Source of the DNA: AR5 sp041497115
Lineage (GTDB): Bacteria > Methylomirabilota > Methylomirabilia > Rokubacteriales > CSP1-6
Assembly (NCBI GenBank): GCA_041497115.1
Contig: JBGQFW010000001.1
Coordinates: 60,900 to 124,899 of the forward strand
Length of the DNA stretch: 64,000 bases
Direction: 5' to 3'
Shown here: one piece after another, positions 1 to 7,346 of the stretch
Layout of the letters: each line of letters starts with the position of its first letter
How positions within the stretch are numbered: position 1 is the first letter of the stretch
The notes under the pieces: generated by a model
Seen by the model: only the letters and a program-made list of their open reading frames with translations
What the model was told of the DNA's origin: nothing
Databases searched by the model: none
Program-made: the position numbers and the translations under genes

Positions 1-1562
1 CCGATCCAGCGCGCGGCGTGGGTCTCCTGCGACATGAGGTCGTGTCGCTCGGAGGCGTGGCCCATCGGTAGGACGTAGTCGGCGAACCACGCCGTCTCGC
101 TCCACACCGGGGTGAGACACGCGTGCCGCTCGACCTTGGCCTCATCGGTGAGCATCTCGATCCACGACATGCCATCCGGGTTCGTCCACACGGGGTTGTA
201 GACCCGCGTGAAGTACATGGCGAGCTTGCCGCGCCCCTCCTTGAGGAAGTGCGGCAGCAGGAAGCTCATCTCGAAGAAGGCCAGCGGGTATTCCCGCGGC
301 ATCAGGAGCTCGCTCCACACCTTGCCCGGCGGCGGCATCATCGGCGGGGCGGGAATCGTCTTGTTCCAGGCGCTCGGCGCGGTGCCCCCCGGCGTGGCGA
401 CGGCGCCGACCAGCACCACCAGCCACTCGAGGGCGCGCGCCACCTGCCAGCCGCCGAGGTTGCCGGCGGCGGTGTTGCGCCAGATGTGCGTGGCGAGCGC
501 CGAGCCCGCCTCGCCGACCGCCCGCGCCAGCTCCACGATCGTCGCCGCCGGCACGCCGCTCTCCGCCTCGGCGAACTGGGGCGTGTAGCGCGCGTAGTGC
601 TCCTCGATGGCGCGGTGGAAGGCGTCGAAGGTCACCGGCAGGTCCGGGCGCTCCTCGCGCAGGTACTCCTCCCAGTTGATCCACCGGCGCACGAACTCGG
701 CGTCGTAGCGGCGCTCACGGATCAGCACCGAGGCCATCGCCAGCAGCAGGGCCGCCTCCGAGCCGGGCCACGGCGCCAGCCAGTAGTCGGCCATCGAGGC
801 GGTGTTGGACAGGCGCGAGTCGATCACGGCGATGCGGGCGCCGCGCGCCTTGGCCTCCATGATCCGCTGGGCGTGCGGGTTGAAGTAGTGGCCGGTCTCC
901 AGGTGCGAGGACAGCAGGAGGATGAAGCGCGCGTTGGCGTGGTCGGGCGAGGGGCGGTCCATGCCGTGCCAGAAGGCGTAGCCGGCGCGCGCGCTGGCCG
1001 AGCAGACGTTGGTGTGGCTGTTGTGGCCGTCGATCCCCCACGCGTGGAAGACGCGCTGCAGGTAGACGAGCTCGTGGCCGGGCCGGCCCAGGTGATACAT
1101 GATCTCCTTCTGGCGGCCTTCGACCAGCGCCGCGCGGATGCGGCCGCCGATGTCGTCGAGCACCGCGTCCCACGTCACGCGCTCCCACTCGCCGCCGCCG
1201 CGCGCGCCCTTGCGGCGCAGCGGATAGAGGATGCGCTCGGGGTCCTGCACCTGGTTGAGCGTGGCCGGCCCCTTGGCGCAGTTGCGGCCGCGGCTGCCGG
1301 GATGCAGGGGGTTGCCCTCGAACTTCTGGATCTGCAGCGTCTGCTGGTCCACATAGGCGAGCAGCCCGCACGCCGCCTCGCAGTTGAAGCAGATCGTCGG
1401 GATGAGCGAGTAGCGCCGGCGCACCCGGCGAGGCCACGCGACCGGATCGTATTCCTCCCAGTCGTTCCAGCGGTCCACCGGGGGATAGGACGACAGCGCG
1501 GCGGGCGGTGTGAGGTCGCGGGCGACGGGATGCAGCGGCTCGGGATGCGAAGAAGGGGTCAT
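1..1562 (-). CDS. Molybdopterin oxidoreductase catalytic subunit (CISM family), 3' end beyond window
   Basis: The N-terminal 520 residues of a large Mo/W-bisPGD oxidoreductase are visible; the C-terminus lies off the left edge. Cysteines at residues 58, 61, 65 and 95 (C-x2-C-x3-C-x29-C) form the usual N-terminal 4Fe-4S site. A Cys in the HTNVCSASARAG stretch is at about the place where this family ligates Mo, which would suggest cysteine ligation (inference). The ATG at 1562 follows the upstream stop by 7 bases and has GGAG just ahead. It is the last visible gene of an operon with the Fe-S/NrfD fusion protein, a YeeE/YedE transporter and a CstB-like protein. The likely role is oxidation or reduction of a small sulfur compound (sulfite, thiosulfate or polysulfide), exchanging electrons with quinone. 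Substrate cannot be told from the part seen. Confidence 0.85.
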   Translation of the reverse strand, partial: MTPSSHPEPLHPVARDLTPPAALSSYPPVDRWNDWEEYDPVAWPRRVRRRYSLIPTICFNCEAACGLLAYVDQQTLQIQKFEGNPLHPGSRGRNCAKGPATLNQVQDPERILYPLRRKGARGGGEWERVTWDAVLDDIGGRIRAALVEGRQKEIMYHLGRPGHELVYLQRVFHAWGIDGHNSHTNVCSASARAGYAFWHGMDRPSPDHANARFILLLSSHLETGHYFNPHAQRIMEAKARGARIAVIDSRLSNTASMADYWLAPWPGSEAALLLAMASVLIRERRYDAEFVRRWINWEEYLREERPDLPVTFDAFHRAIEEHYARYTPQFAEAESGVPAATIVELARAVGEAGSALATHIWRNTAAGNLGGWQVARALEWLVVLVGAVATPGGTAPSAWNKTIPAPPMMPPPGKVWSELLMPREYPLAFFEMSFLLPHFLKEGRGKLAMYFTRVYNPVWTNPDGMSWIEMLTDEAKVERHACLTPVWSETAWFADYVLPMGHASERHDLMSQETHAARWI

Positions 1563-1569
1563 GACGCTC

Positions 1570-3171
1570 CTAGCTCAGGGGAATCGCCTGGCCGGCCTTG
1601 ACCCAGAGGTCCTCGTAGACCCAGAGCCCGGCCAGCGCGCCGAGGGCCGCCACCGCCGTCGCCACCGGCTGCTGCAGCGTCACGCCCATCGGCAGGTGCG
1701 TGGGGGCGGGCGTGAGCCCCCAGAAGACGAGCACGAGCGGCGCCGCGATGCCGCCGAGGATGACGCCGCCCCAGAAGTGCCCGCGCCACGCGCCGTGGGT
1801 CACCAGCCGCGCCGCGCGGCGCACGTCGAGGTTGGTGTGCGGGCCGAACAGATCGAGGGTGAGGACCGCCAGGTGCGCGAGGAGGCCGGCCGCCATCACG
1901 AGCCGCAGCCCCTCGACGCCGATGAGCTCGGGGCCCCAGTTGCCGTGGCCGGTGAGGAGGTGCGCGACGATCAGCGACGCGCTGCCGGCGACGACCGCGC
2001 CCGCGAGCAGGTGCGGCAGGTGCAGCGGGCTCTGCCAGAAGTCCCGTCCCTCGGCCTGGCCGAACAGGAACGCGCTGTAACCGGCGGCGGCGGCGGCCAG
2101 CACGATGACCGGCACCGCCAGCGCCCGCAGCAGCGCCGCATGGCCGAGGAGGCCGGCGCCGAGCCACGCGGTGGCCAGGCCGCCGTAGGCGAGCAGGATC
2201 CACGCCCCCCACACCAGCCACGAGCGGGGATTGCCCTTGAGCAGGATGTAGTGGAAGCGGTCGGGGCGCTTGAGGTCGAGCACGAGCAGCGCCGAGGTGA
2301 GCAGCAGGAACGCCAGGGCCAGCAGCGGCGCCGTCACCGCGTCGAGCACGCCGACGGTGGCCGGCCGCAGGAGCGTGCCGAAGGCGGCGACCAGCAGGGC
2401 GCCGGCGGCGACGGACTTCGTCCATAGATAAGCGGCGACGCGCCAGCCCCACGGCCGCGGCGCGTGCGGCGCGTCGTAGACGAGCCGGCTCAGCGCGCCG
2501 TCGCCGCCGGGCTCCTGCGCCTGCGCGGCGGCGACCAGCCGCATCAGGTCGGCCTCGGCGGCCGGGCGCTGGCCGAACATGAACGTGGTCGCCGGCCGCT
2601 GCAGCGACGGCGTCAGCGCCGAGGAGTCGGCGCCGACGTAATAGACCTTGGGACGCGTGCCCTGCTCGGGCTTGCGGACCTCGACCTGCTCGCGGGCGAC
2701 GAGCCGGGCGATCGGCGTGCGGGGGTCGTCGAGGTCGCCGGCCACGATCGCCTGCGCGGGGCAGACGACGACGCACGCCGGCTCCAGCCCGACTTCGACC
2801 CGGTGAGCGCAGTAGTTGCACTTGGCGGCGGTGTTCGTGTTCGGATCGATGTACAGCGCGTCGTAGGGGCAGGCCTGCATGCACGACTTGCAGCCGATGC
2901 AGCGGGCGCCGTCGAAGTCCACGATGCCGTCGGGCCGCCGGTAGAGCGCGACCGTCGGGCAGATCGTCACGCACGGCGCGTCGTCGCAGTGATTGCAGCG
3001 CAGCACCGAGAAGTACCGCCGCGTGTCGGGGAAGGTCCCCCGCTCGACGTACTTCACCCACGTGCGGAAGGCGCCGAGCGGGACGCGGTTCTCCTCCTTG
3101 CACGCCACCGTGCAGGCGTGGCAGCCGATGCAGCGGCGCTGGTCGATGACGAATCCGTACCGCACGCTCAC
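1570..3171 (-). CDS. Fused 4Fe-4S ferredoxin / NrfD-type quinone-interacting membrane subunit
   Basis: This 533-residue protein joins two subunits that are usually separate in molybdoenzyme complexes. Residues ~1-190 hold four cysteine clusters of the DmsB/NrfC/SoeB type (CIGCHACTVAC, CNHCDDAPC, CIGCKSCMQAC, CNYCAHR with a final CVVVCP), enough for four 4Fe-4S clusters. Residues ~235-525 are eight or so hydrophobic helices with the NrfD signature region 'DLKRPDRFHYILLKGNPRSW'. It should carry electrons between the molybdenum subunit encoded 7 bases downstream and the membrane quinone pool. No Tat or Sec signal precedes the ferredoxin part, so that domain probably faces the cytoplasm, as in SoeABC (inference). 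ATG start at 3171. Confidence 0.88.
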   Translation of the reverse strand: MSVRYGFVIDQRRCIGCHACTVACKEENRVPLGAFRTWVKYVERGTFPDTRRYFSVLRCNHCDDAPCVTICPTVALYRRPDGIVDFDGARCIGCKSCMQACPYDALYIDPNTNTAAKCNYCAHRVEVGLEPACVVVCPAQAIVAGDLDDPRTPIARLVAREQVEVRKPEQGTRPKVYYVGADSSALTPSLQRPATTFMFGQRPAAEADLMRLVAAAQAQEPGGDGALSRLVYDAPHAPRPWGWRVAAYLWTKSVAAGALLVAAFGTLLRPATVGVLDAVTAPLLALAFLLLTSALLVLDLKRPDRFHYILLKGNPRSWLVWGAWILLAYGGLATAWLGAGLLGHAALLRALAVPVIVLAAAAAGYSAFLFGQAEGRDFWQSPLHLPHLLAGAVVAGSASLIVAHLLTGHGNWGPELIGVEGLRLVMAAGLLAHLAVLTLDLFGPHTNLDVRRAARLVTHGAWRGHFWGGVILGGIAAPLVLVFWGLTPAPTHLPMGVTLQQPVATAVAALGALAGLWVYEDLWVKAGQAIPLS

Positions 3172-3192
3172 CCGCGCGAGAGTATCAGAGTT

Positions 3193-4362
3193 TCACTCGC
3201 CCACGCTGACCGCGCGAGCGTCCTCGTTCCACGTCGCGGCCAGCGCCCACGCCGCCAGCACCGCGAGCGTGAGCGCGACGCCGGCGCCCCAGCCCACCAC
3301 CGAGGGCAGGAACACCGCCCACCCCAGCTTCTGCAACACGCCGGCCTCGACCAGCGCCAGGCGCGTGAGCGACGCCCCCAGCGCGAAGGTGAGCAGCGCG
3401 AGCCAGAGCTTCACCTGCCCCTCGCCCGCGCGCCAGATCGAGCCGGCGCCGCAGCCGCCGGCCAGCGTCATGCCCACGCCGAACAGCGTGCCGCCCGCCA
3501 GCGCGCCGACGCCGGCCGCCGCGAACACCCAGTCGCCCTTGTCCTTGAGGTCGGTGAATTTCAGGATCGCGAAGCCGAGCATGCTGACCGCCAGCGCCAG
3601 CGCGGCCGCCCGCGTGTGCTCGGCGTCGCCGGTCATGAACGGCTCGCGGAAGGCGCGCACGAGGCAGAAGCGCGAGCGCTGGAAGATCACGCCGAAGACG
3701 ACGCCGAAGAGCAGGAAGATCCCCTGCGCGGCGTAGCCGGTGCGCGCGTAGAGGAACGGCGTGACCAGCAGCGCGACGGTCACCAGCGCGCCGGCGAGCG
3801 GCTGGCGGCCCGGCCCCTCGGCGGCGCGCCGGCCCCAGACGCGACCGCCGGCGGCGGACCACGCCGGGTGGCGCGCCATCTCCCACAGCAGATAGCGCAG
3901 GCCGAGGAACGCCCCGAGGCCGAGCCCCACCATCATGCCGAAGCCGGCGAGGCTCAGCGCGCTGACCGCCGAGAAGAAGCCGCCGATGTTGCAGCCGAAC
4001 GCGAGGATCGCGCCCGCGCCCATGAGCAGGCCGCCGGCCGCGCCCTTGATCGCCTCCCCGCGCGGCGGCACGCGGACCGCGAACTCGCCGCTGAGCAGCG
4101 CCGCCGCCAGGCCGCCGAAGAGCACGCCGAGGTTGAGGAGCGAGCCGGAGTAGAGCCAGGGCGCGAGCAGATCGCTGCGGTGCACGACGCCGAGGCCGGT
4201 CAGGATCCAGTCGCCCCAGTTGCGCAGCCCGTCGGAGGCGGTCCACGGCCGGTCGAAGGCGAAGAGGAAGACGTTGACGGTGGCGACGAGGATCGCGGCG
4301 CCCCACACCGGCCACGGGCGGCCGAAAACGGCCGCGTACTGCGCGGCGAGGGTCGGACGCAT
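3193..4362 (-). CDS. YeeE/YedE family sulfur-compound transporter
   Basis: A 389-residue polytopic membrane protein with the duplicated YeeE/YedE (Sul_transp) pattern. Conserved Cys-containing loops are visible: FGCNIGGFFSAV in the first half, RSRFCLVRAF, and GGCGAGSIWRAGEG in the second half. In the family member TsuA such cysteines line a thiosulfate-conducting path, so uptake or export of thiosulfate or a related species is likely. It sits 10 bases after the CstB-like gene and 21 bases before the Fe-S/NrfD gene, so it is co-transcribed with both. The context supports a sulfur substrate, but the exact ion is inference. Confidence 0.85.
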   Translation of the reverse strand: MRPTLAAQYAAVFGRPWPVWGAAILVATVNVFLFAFDRPWTASDGLRNWGDWILTGLGVVHRSDLLAPWLYSGSLLNLGVLFGGLAAALLSGEFAVRVPPRGEAIKGAAGGLLMGAGAILAFGCNIGGFFSAVSALSLAGFGMMVGLGLGAFLGLRYLLWEMARHPAWSAAGGRVWGRRAAEGPGRQPLAGALVTVALLVTPFLYARTGYAAQGIFLLFGVVFGVIFQRSRFCLVRAFREPFMTGDAEHTRAAALALAVSMLGFAILKFTDLKDKGDWVFAAAGVGALAGGTLFGVGMTLAGGCGAGSIWRAGEGQVKLWLALLTFALGASLTRLALVEAGVLQKLGWAVFLPSVVGWGAGVALTLAVLAAWALAATWNEDARAVSVGE

Positions 4363-4372
4363 CAGCCTCCGG

Positions 4373-5761
4373 TCACTTGGCGGGAGCGGACTGCGCGCGC
4401 ACGACGGAATAGCCGGCCTTGACCCAGGCCGCCATGCCGCCGGTGACGTTGTTCAGATTGGCGACGCCATGGCGCTGGAGCGCGCTGATCACCGTGCTCG
4501 AGCGCAGCCCGCCCGCGCAGAGCACGGCGACGGGCCGCCCCGGCGCCAGCTCGCCGCGCCGGCCGACGGCCTCGAACATCGGCAGCGACACTGCGCCCTC
4601 GATGTGGCCGTCGTCCCACTCGGAGGGCTCGCGCACGTCCACCACCACCACGTCGCGCCCCTGCTCGAGCCAGGTCGAGACGTCGTGCACGGTGATCTGC
4701 GGCGCCGTCTCGACCGGGAACCCCTCGTTGCGCCACTCGACCATGCCGTATTGCAGGAACCCGACGATCTCGTCCACCCCCACGCGCGAGAGCGTGGTGA
4801 CGGCGCGGTCGAGGTCGGAGGGGGCGCCCATGAGCAGCAGCGGCGCGCCGGCCGGCGCCATGCCGGCCACCCGCTCGGCGAACTGCGGGCTCTCGATCCA
4901 CACGTTGAGGGCACCCGGCACGTGCCCCTCGCCGAACTCGGCGGCGTCGCGCAGGTCGAGCACGCAGGCGCCCTCGGCGATCGCCTCGCGCGCCTCGCGC
5001 GCCGCGTACGGCCGCGGCTTGGCGGAGACCAGCGGCACCAGCCCCTTGTTGCGGGCGACGATCTTCTCGAACGAGGCCGGCTTGGGGGGGATGCCCGCCA
5101 TGATGAAGTCCACGAACGCGCGCTTGTCGTCGTAGCGGAAGGCGGGGTTGAAGCGGCGCTCGAAGCCGATCGTGGAGCCCGCCTTGGCCGACATCGCCTT
5201 GCCGCACGAGGAGCCGGCGCCGTGGGCCGGATAGATCTCGACGAGGTCGTCGAGCGGCCGCAGCACGCGGTGCAGGCTCTCGAAGATGTCCTCCGCCGCG
5301 GTGGCGCCGCCCAGGTCGGGGCGCCCGACCGAGCCGACGAAGAGCAGGTCGCCGGTGAGCACGAACCACGGCTCGGGCCCGCGCGAGTGGTCGGTCACGA
5401 AGATCGAGATCGAGTCGGGCGTGTGGCCGGGCGTGTGGGCGATGCGCAGCTCGACGTTGCCCACCCGCAGCGTGTCGCCGTCGCGCACGTCCGCGTGCTC
5501 GAACGCCACCCCGGCGCTGTGGTGCACGTGGATCGCGGCCTTGGTGGTGGCGGCCAGGTCGCGGTTGCCGGAGATGTGGTCGGCGTGGGTGTGGGTCTCG
5601 AGGATGTGGGTGATCCGGAGCCCCTTCTTGCGCGCGAAGCGGAGATACTCGGTGACCCGGTCGCGCCCGGGGTCCACCACGACCGCCTCACCGGCCTCGC
5701 CGCAGCCGATCAGGTAGCTGAGACAGCCCGACTCCTCGTTGACGACCTGCTGGAAGATCAT
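4373..5761 (-). CDS. CstB-like persulfide dioxygenase with pseudo-rhodanese and rhodanese domains
   Basis: 462 residues in three parts. Residues ~1-235 are a metallo-beta-lactamase fold of the ETHE1/persulfide dioxygenase type (H57-x-H59-x-D61-H62, then HTPGHTPDS, LTGDLLFVG and a final His in YPAHG). Residues ~250-350 are a rhodanese-like domain with no catalytic Cys (the loop reads LLLMGAPSD). Residues ~365-455 are an active rhodanese with Cys415 in LCAGGLRSST. This order and the inactive middle domain match staphylococcal CstB, which turns low-molecular-weight persulfides plus sulfite into thiosulfate. First gene of a four-gene minus-strand sulfur operon. AGGAG lies 5 bases before the ATG. 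Cytoplasmic, with non-haem iron expected. Confidence 0.87.
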   Translation of the reverse strand: MIFQQVVNEESGCLSYLIGCGEAGEAVVVDPGRDRVTEYLRFARKKGLRITHILETHTHADHISGNRDLAATTKAAIHVHHSAGVAFEHADVRDGDTLRVGNVELRIAHTPGHTPDSISIFVTDHSRGPEPWFVLTGDLLFVGSVGRPDLGGATAAEDIFESLHRVLRPLDDLVEIYPAHGAGSSCGKAMSAKAGSTIGFERRFNPAFRYDDKRAFVDFIMAGIPPKPASFEKIVARNKGLVPLVSAKPRPYAAREAREAIAEGACVLDLRDAAEFGEGHVPGALNVWIESPQFAERVAGMAPAGAPLLLMGAPSDLDRAVTTLSRVGVDEIVGFLQYGMVEWRNEGFPVETAPQITVHDVSTWLEQGRDVVVVDVREPSEWDDGHIEGAVSLPMFEAVGRRGELAPGRPVAVLCAGGLRSSTVISALQRHGVANLNNVTGGMAAWVKAGYSVVRAQSAPAK

Positions 5762-5770
5762 CGGGCTCCT

Positions 5771-5797
5771 ATTCTACCCCGGGCCGTGCGGTAGAAT
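5771..5797. promoter_or_regulatory. Inverted repeat between divergent genes (possible operator or paired -10 boxes)
   Basis: An 8-bp perfect inverted repeat, ATTCTACC and GGTAGAAT, with an 11-base centre. It sits in the 61-base gap between the CstB-like gene (minus) and the nucleotidyltransferase gene (plus). Each arm contains TAGAAT on one strand, a plausible sigma-70 -10 box. The minus-strand one lies too close to the CstB Shine-Dalgarno to make a normal leader. A repressor site is equally possible. Inference only. Confidence 0.3.
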
Positions 5798-5822
5798 CGA
5801 GAGGTGGTGCGGCTGAGAGACC

Positions 5823-6344
5823 ATGCGTGCTGAGACCTTCTGGAAGACCGTGACGGCGGACACGACCGGCCTTTTGGACCGGCTGATCGGGCTCCTCGCC
5901 GAGCGTGGAGTCCGCTATTGCGTCGTCAACGGCCTGGGCGTGAACGCCTATGCCGACCCGGTGGTGAGCCTCGATCTGGATCTCGCCGTGGCCCTCGAGG
6001 ACCTCGGACGCATCGAGCCGCTCCTCCGCGAGCGCTTCACCGTGGAGCGCTTCCCGCACAGCATCAACATCTCGGAGCGGGGCTCGAGCCTTCGGGTGCA
6101 GTTCCAGACTGATCCGCGCTACGCGGCTTTCGTGCCGCGGGCCGCGCTCCGCGACGTGCTCGGTGTCCGCCTGCCCGTCGCCCACGTCGAGGACGTCCTC
6201 CAGGGGAAGATCTGGGCGGTGAGTGACACCGACCGGCGGCCGAGCAAGCGCCAGAAGGATCTCGCCGACATCGCGCGATTGCTCGAAACCCTCCCGGCCC
6301 TGCGCGAGCGGGTGCCGCCCGAGATTCTCGCGCGCCTGCTCTGA
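5823..6344 (+). CDS. Nucleotidyltransferase-fold protein (AbiEii/MNT-like)
   Basis: 173 residues. The stretch CVVNGLGVNAYADPVVSLDLDLAV looks like the G-[GS]-x(n)-D-x-D core of minimal or AbiEii-type nucleotidyltransferases, with D-L-D as the metal-binding pair. A second acidic/basic region (EDVLQGKIWAV, then SKRQKDLADIARLLE) matches the family's KDL-D-x-x-x-L helix. Such proteins are often toxins or RNA-modifying enzymes paired with an antitoxin, but no partner gene is adjacent: the next item downstream is a gene remnant on the other strand. ATG start; the upstream sequence is purine-rich (GAGAGA). Specific function unknown. Confidence 0.7.
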   Translation: MRAETFWKTVTADTTGLLDRLIGLLAERGVRYCVVNGLGVNAYADPVVSLDLDLAVALEDLGRIEPLLRERFTVERFPHSINISERGSSLRVQFQTDPRYAAFVPRAALRDVLGVRLPVAHVEDVLQGKIWAVSDTDRRPSKRQKDLADIARLLETLPALRERVPPEILARLL

Positions 6345-6376
6345 CGGCACGCCCAGCCGGGCGGGGCTCGCGAAAC

Positions 6377-6655
6377 CTAGGGAAGCCCTCTCGCGCAGCG
6401 AAACCCGATGTCGCTGTTCCGGTTGTCCGGCGAGTAGTCGTTCCGGTTCGATGCCCGCAAGAGGATCGGGCTGTCGTACCAGGACCCGCCGCGCAGGACG
6501 TGGGATTGGCCCGAATCCGGCCCCGAGGGATTTCGCTCGGGACTGCGCTGGTAGTAGTCCGTGTCGTACCAGTCCGCGACCCACTCCCAGGCATTGCCGG
6601 CCATGTCGAGCGCGCCGTACAGCGCTACCCGCAACGCCACCACGGGACGTCTCAT
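6377..6655 (-). pseudogene. Remnant of a formylglycine-generating-enzyme (FGE/SUMF1) family protein
   Basis: About 90 residues matching only the C-terminal half of the FGE-sulfatase fold: YGALDMAGNAWEWVADWYD, HVLRGGSWYDSP, LLRASNRND, then NSDIGFRCAR. These are the family's best-conserved C-terminal blocks. The N-terminal ~150 residues expected upstream (beyond 6655 on the minus strand) are not encoded; that DNA runs into the leader of the Uma2 gene. The first few residues before YGALD look unrelated. Best read as a decayed gene fragment or an insertion/deletion scar. A short expressed protein cannot be excluded. Confidence 0.65.
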
Positions 6656-6785
6656 CCACGAACCTCCCGCTGTCCGGCCGACCGCAATACTACCGAATTC
6701 GCGGGGCCTTCGGCCATGCGGGATGTATCAATCTTTGGGCGTTGACGCGCTGGGGGTGGACACTACAATCGGATCAGGTTTCCAG

Positions 6786-7322
6786 ATGAGCCAGGTTGCC
6801 CTCACATACCGGGACTATGCGGCGCTGCCGGACGACGGGCGGCGCTACCAGATCCTCGACGGCGAGCTCTTCGTGACGCCGGCGCCGGGAACGCGCCATC
6901 AGATCATCAGCATGCGTCTTTCGGCGCAGCTGCATGCGCACGTCACGGCGCATCGGCTGGGGATGATCCTCGCCGCTCCTGTCGACGTGATCCTCGCCGA
7001 CACCTCGATCGTGCAGCCCGACATCGTCTTCGTCGCGACCGATCGGCAGCACCTCGTCAGCGCCCGCGGTATCGAAGGCGCGCCGACGCTGGCCGTCGAG
7101 ATCCTGTCGCCGACGACGAGCGACGTGGACCGCCGACGCAAGCGCGACCTCTACGCGCGCCACGGCGTGACGTGTTACTGGATCGTGGACGGCGACGCGC
7201 GGACGATCGAGATGTACCGGCTGGCGGGTAGCGCGTACGAACTGTCGTCGCGGGCGGCGGGCGACACGCTCGTCGCCGCCGAACCCTTCCCCGGCCTCAC
7301 GCTGACCGACCTCTGGCCCTGA
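6786..7322 (+). CDS. Uma2 family (PD-(D/E)XK-like) endonuclease
   Basis: 178 residues. It shows the Uma2/DUF820 pattern: an N-terminal RRYQILDGELFVTPAPG, a central VQPDIVFVATDR and LAVEILSPTTSDVDRRRKRDLYA, then VTCYWIVDGDARTIEMYRL. The acidic residues of QPDIVF and VEILSP with the following Arg/Lys helix form the restriction-endonuclease-like core. The ATG at 6786 is chosen because the family domain begins with YRDYAALPDDGRRYQILDGE a few residues later; longer in-frame upstream sequence has no family likeness and overlaps the FGE remnant. Uma2 proteins are numerous in cyanobacteria and some soil phyla and are usually of unknown role. Confidence 0.85.
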   Translation: MSQVALTYRDYAALPDDGRRYQILDGELFVTPAPGTRHQIISMRLSAQLHAHVTAHRLGMILAAPVDVILADTSIVQPDIVFVATDRQHLVSARGIEGAPTLAVEILSPTTSDVDRRRKRDLYARHGVTCYWIVDGDARTIEMYRLAGSAYELSSRAAGDTLVAAEPFPGLTLTDLWP

Positions 7323-7346
7323 GGCCGGCGGCGCGCGGGCGCCGCC

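Noticed and set aside
123..1601. 492-residue plus-strand frame at the left edge
   Set aside because: Antisense to the molybdopterin oxidoreductase, whose cysteine motif is clear.
2464..4422. 652-residue plus-strand frame across the Fe-S/NrfD and YeeE genes
   Set aside because: Covers two well-supported minus-strand genes and has no recognisable motif.
5769..6659. 296-residue minus-strand frame over the nucleotidyltransferase
   Set aside because: The plus-strand reading has a nucleotidyltransferase motif; this one has none.
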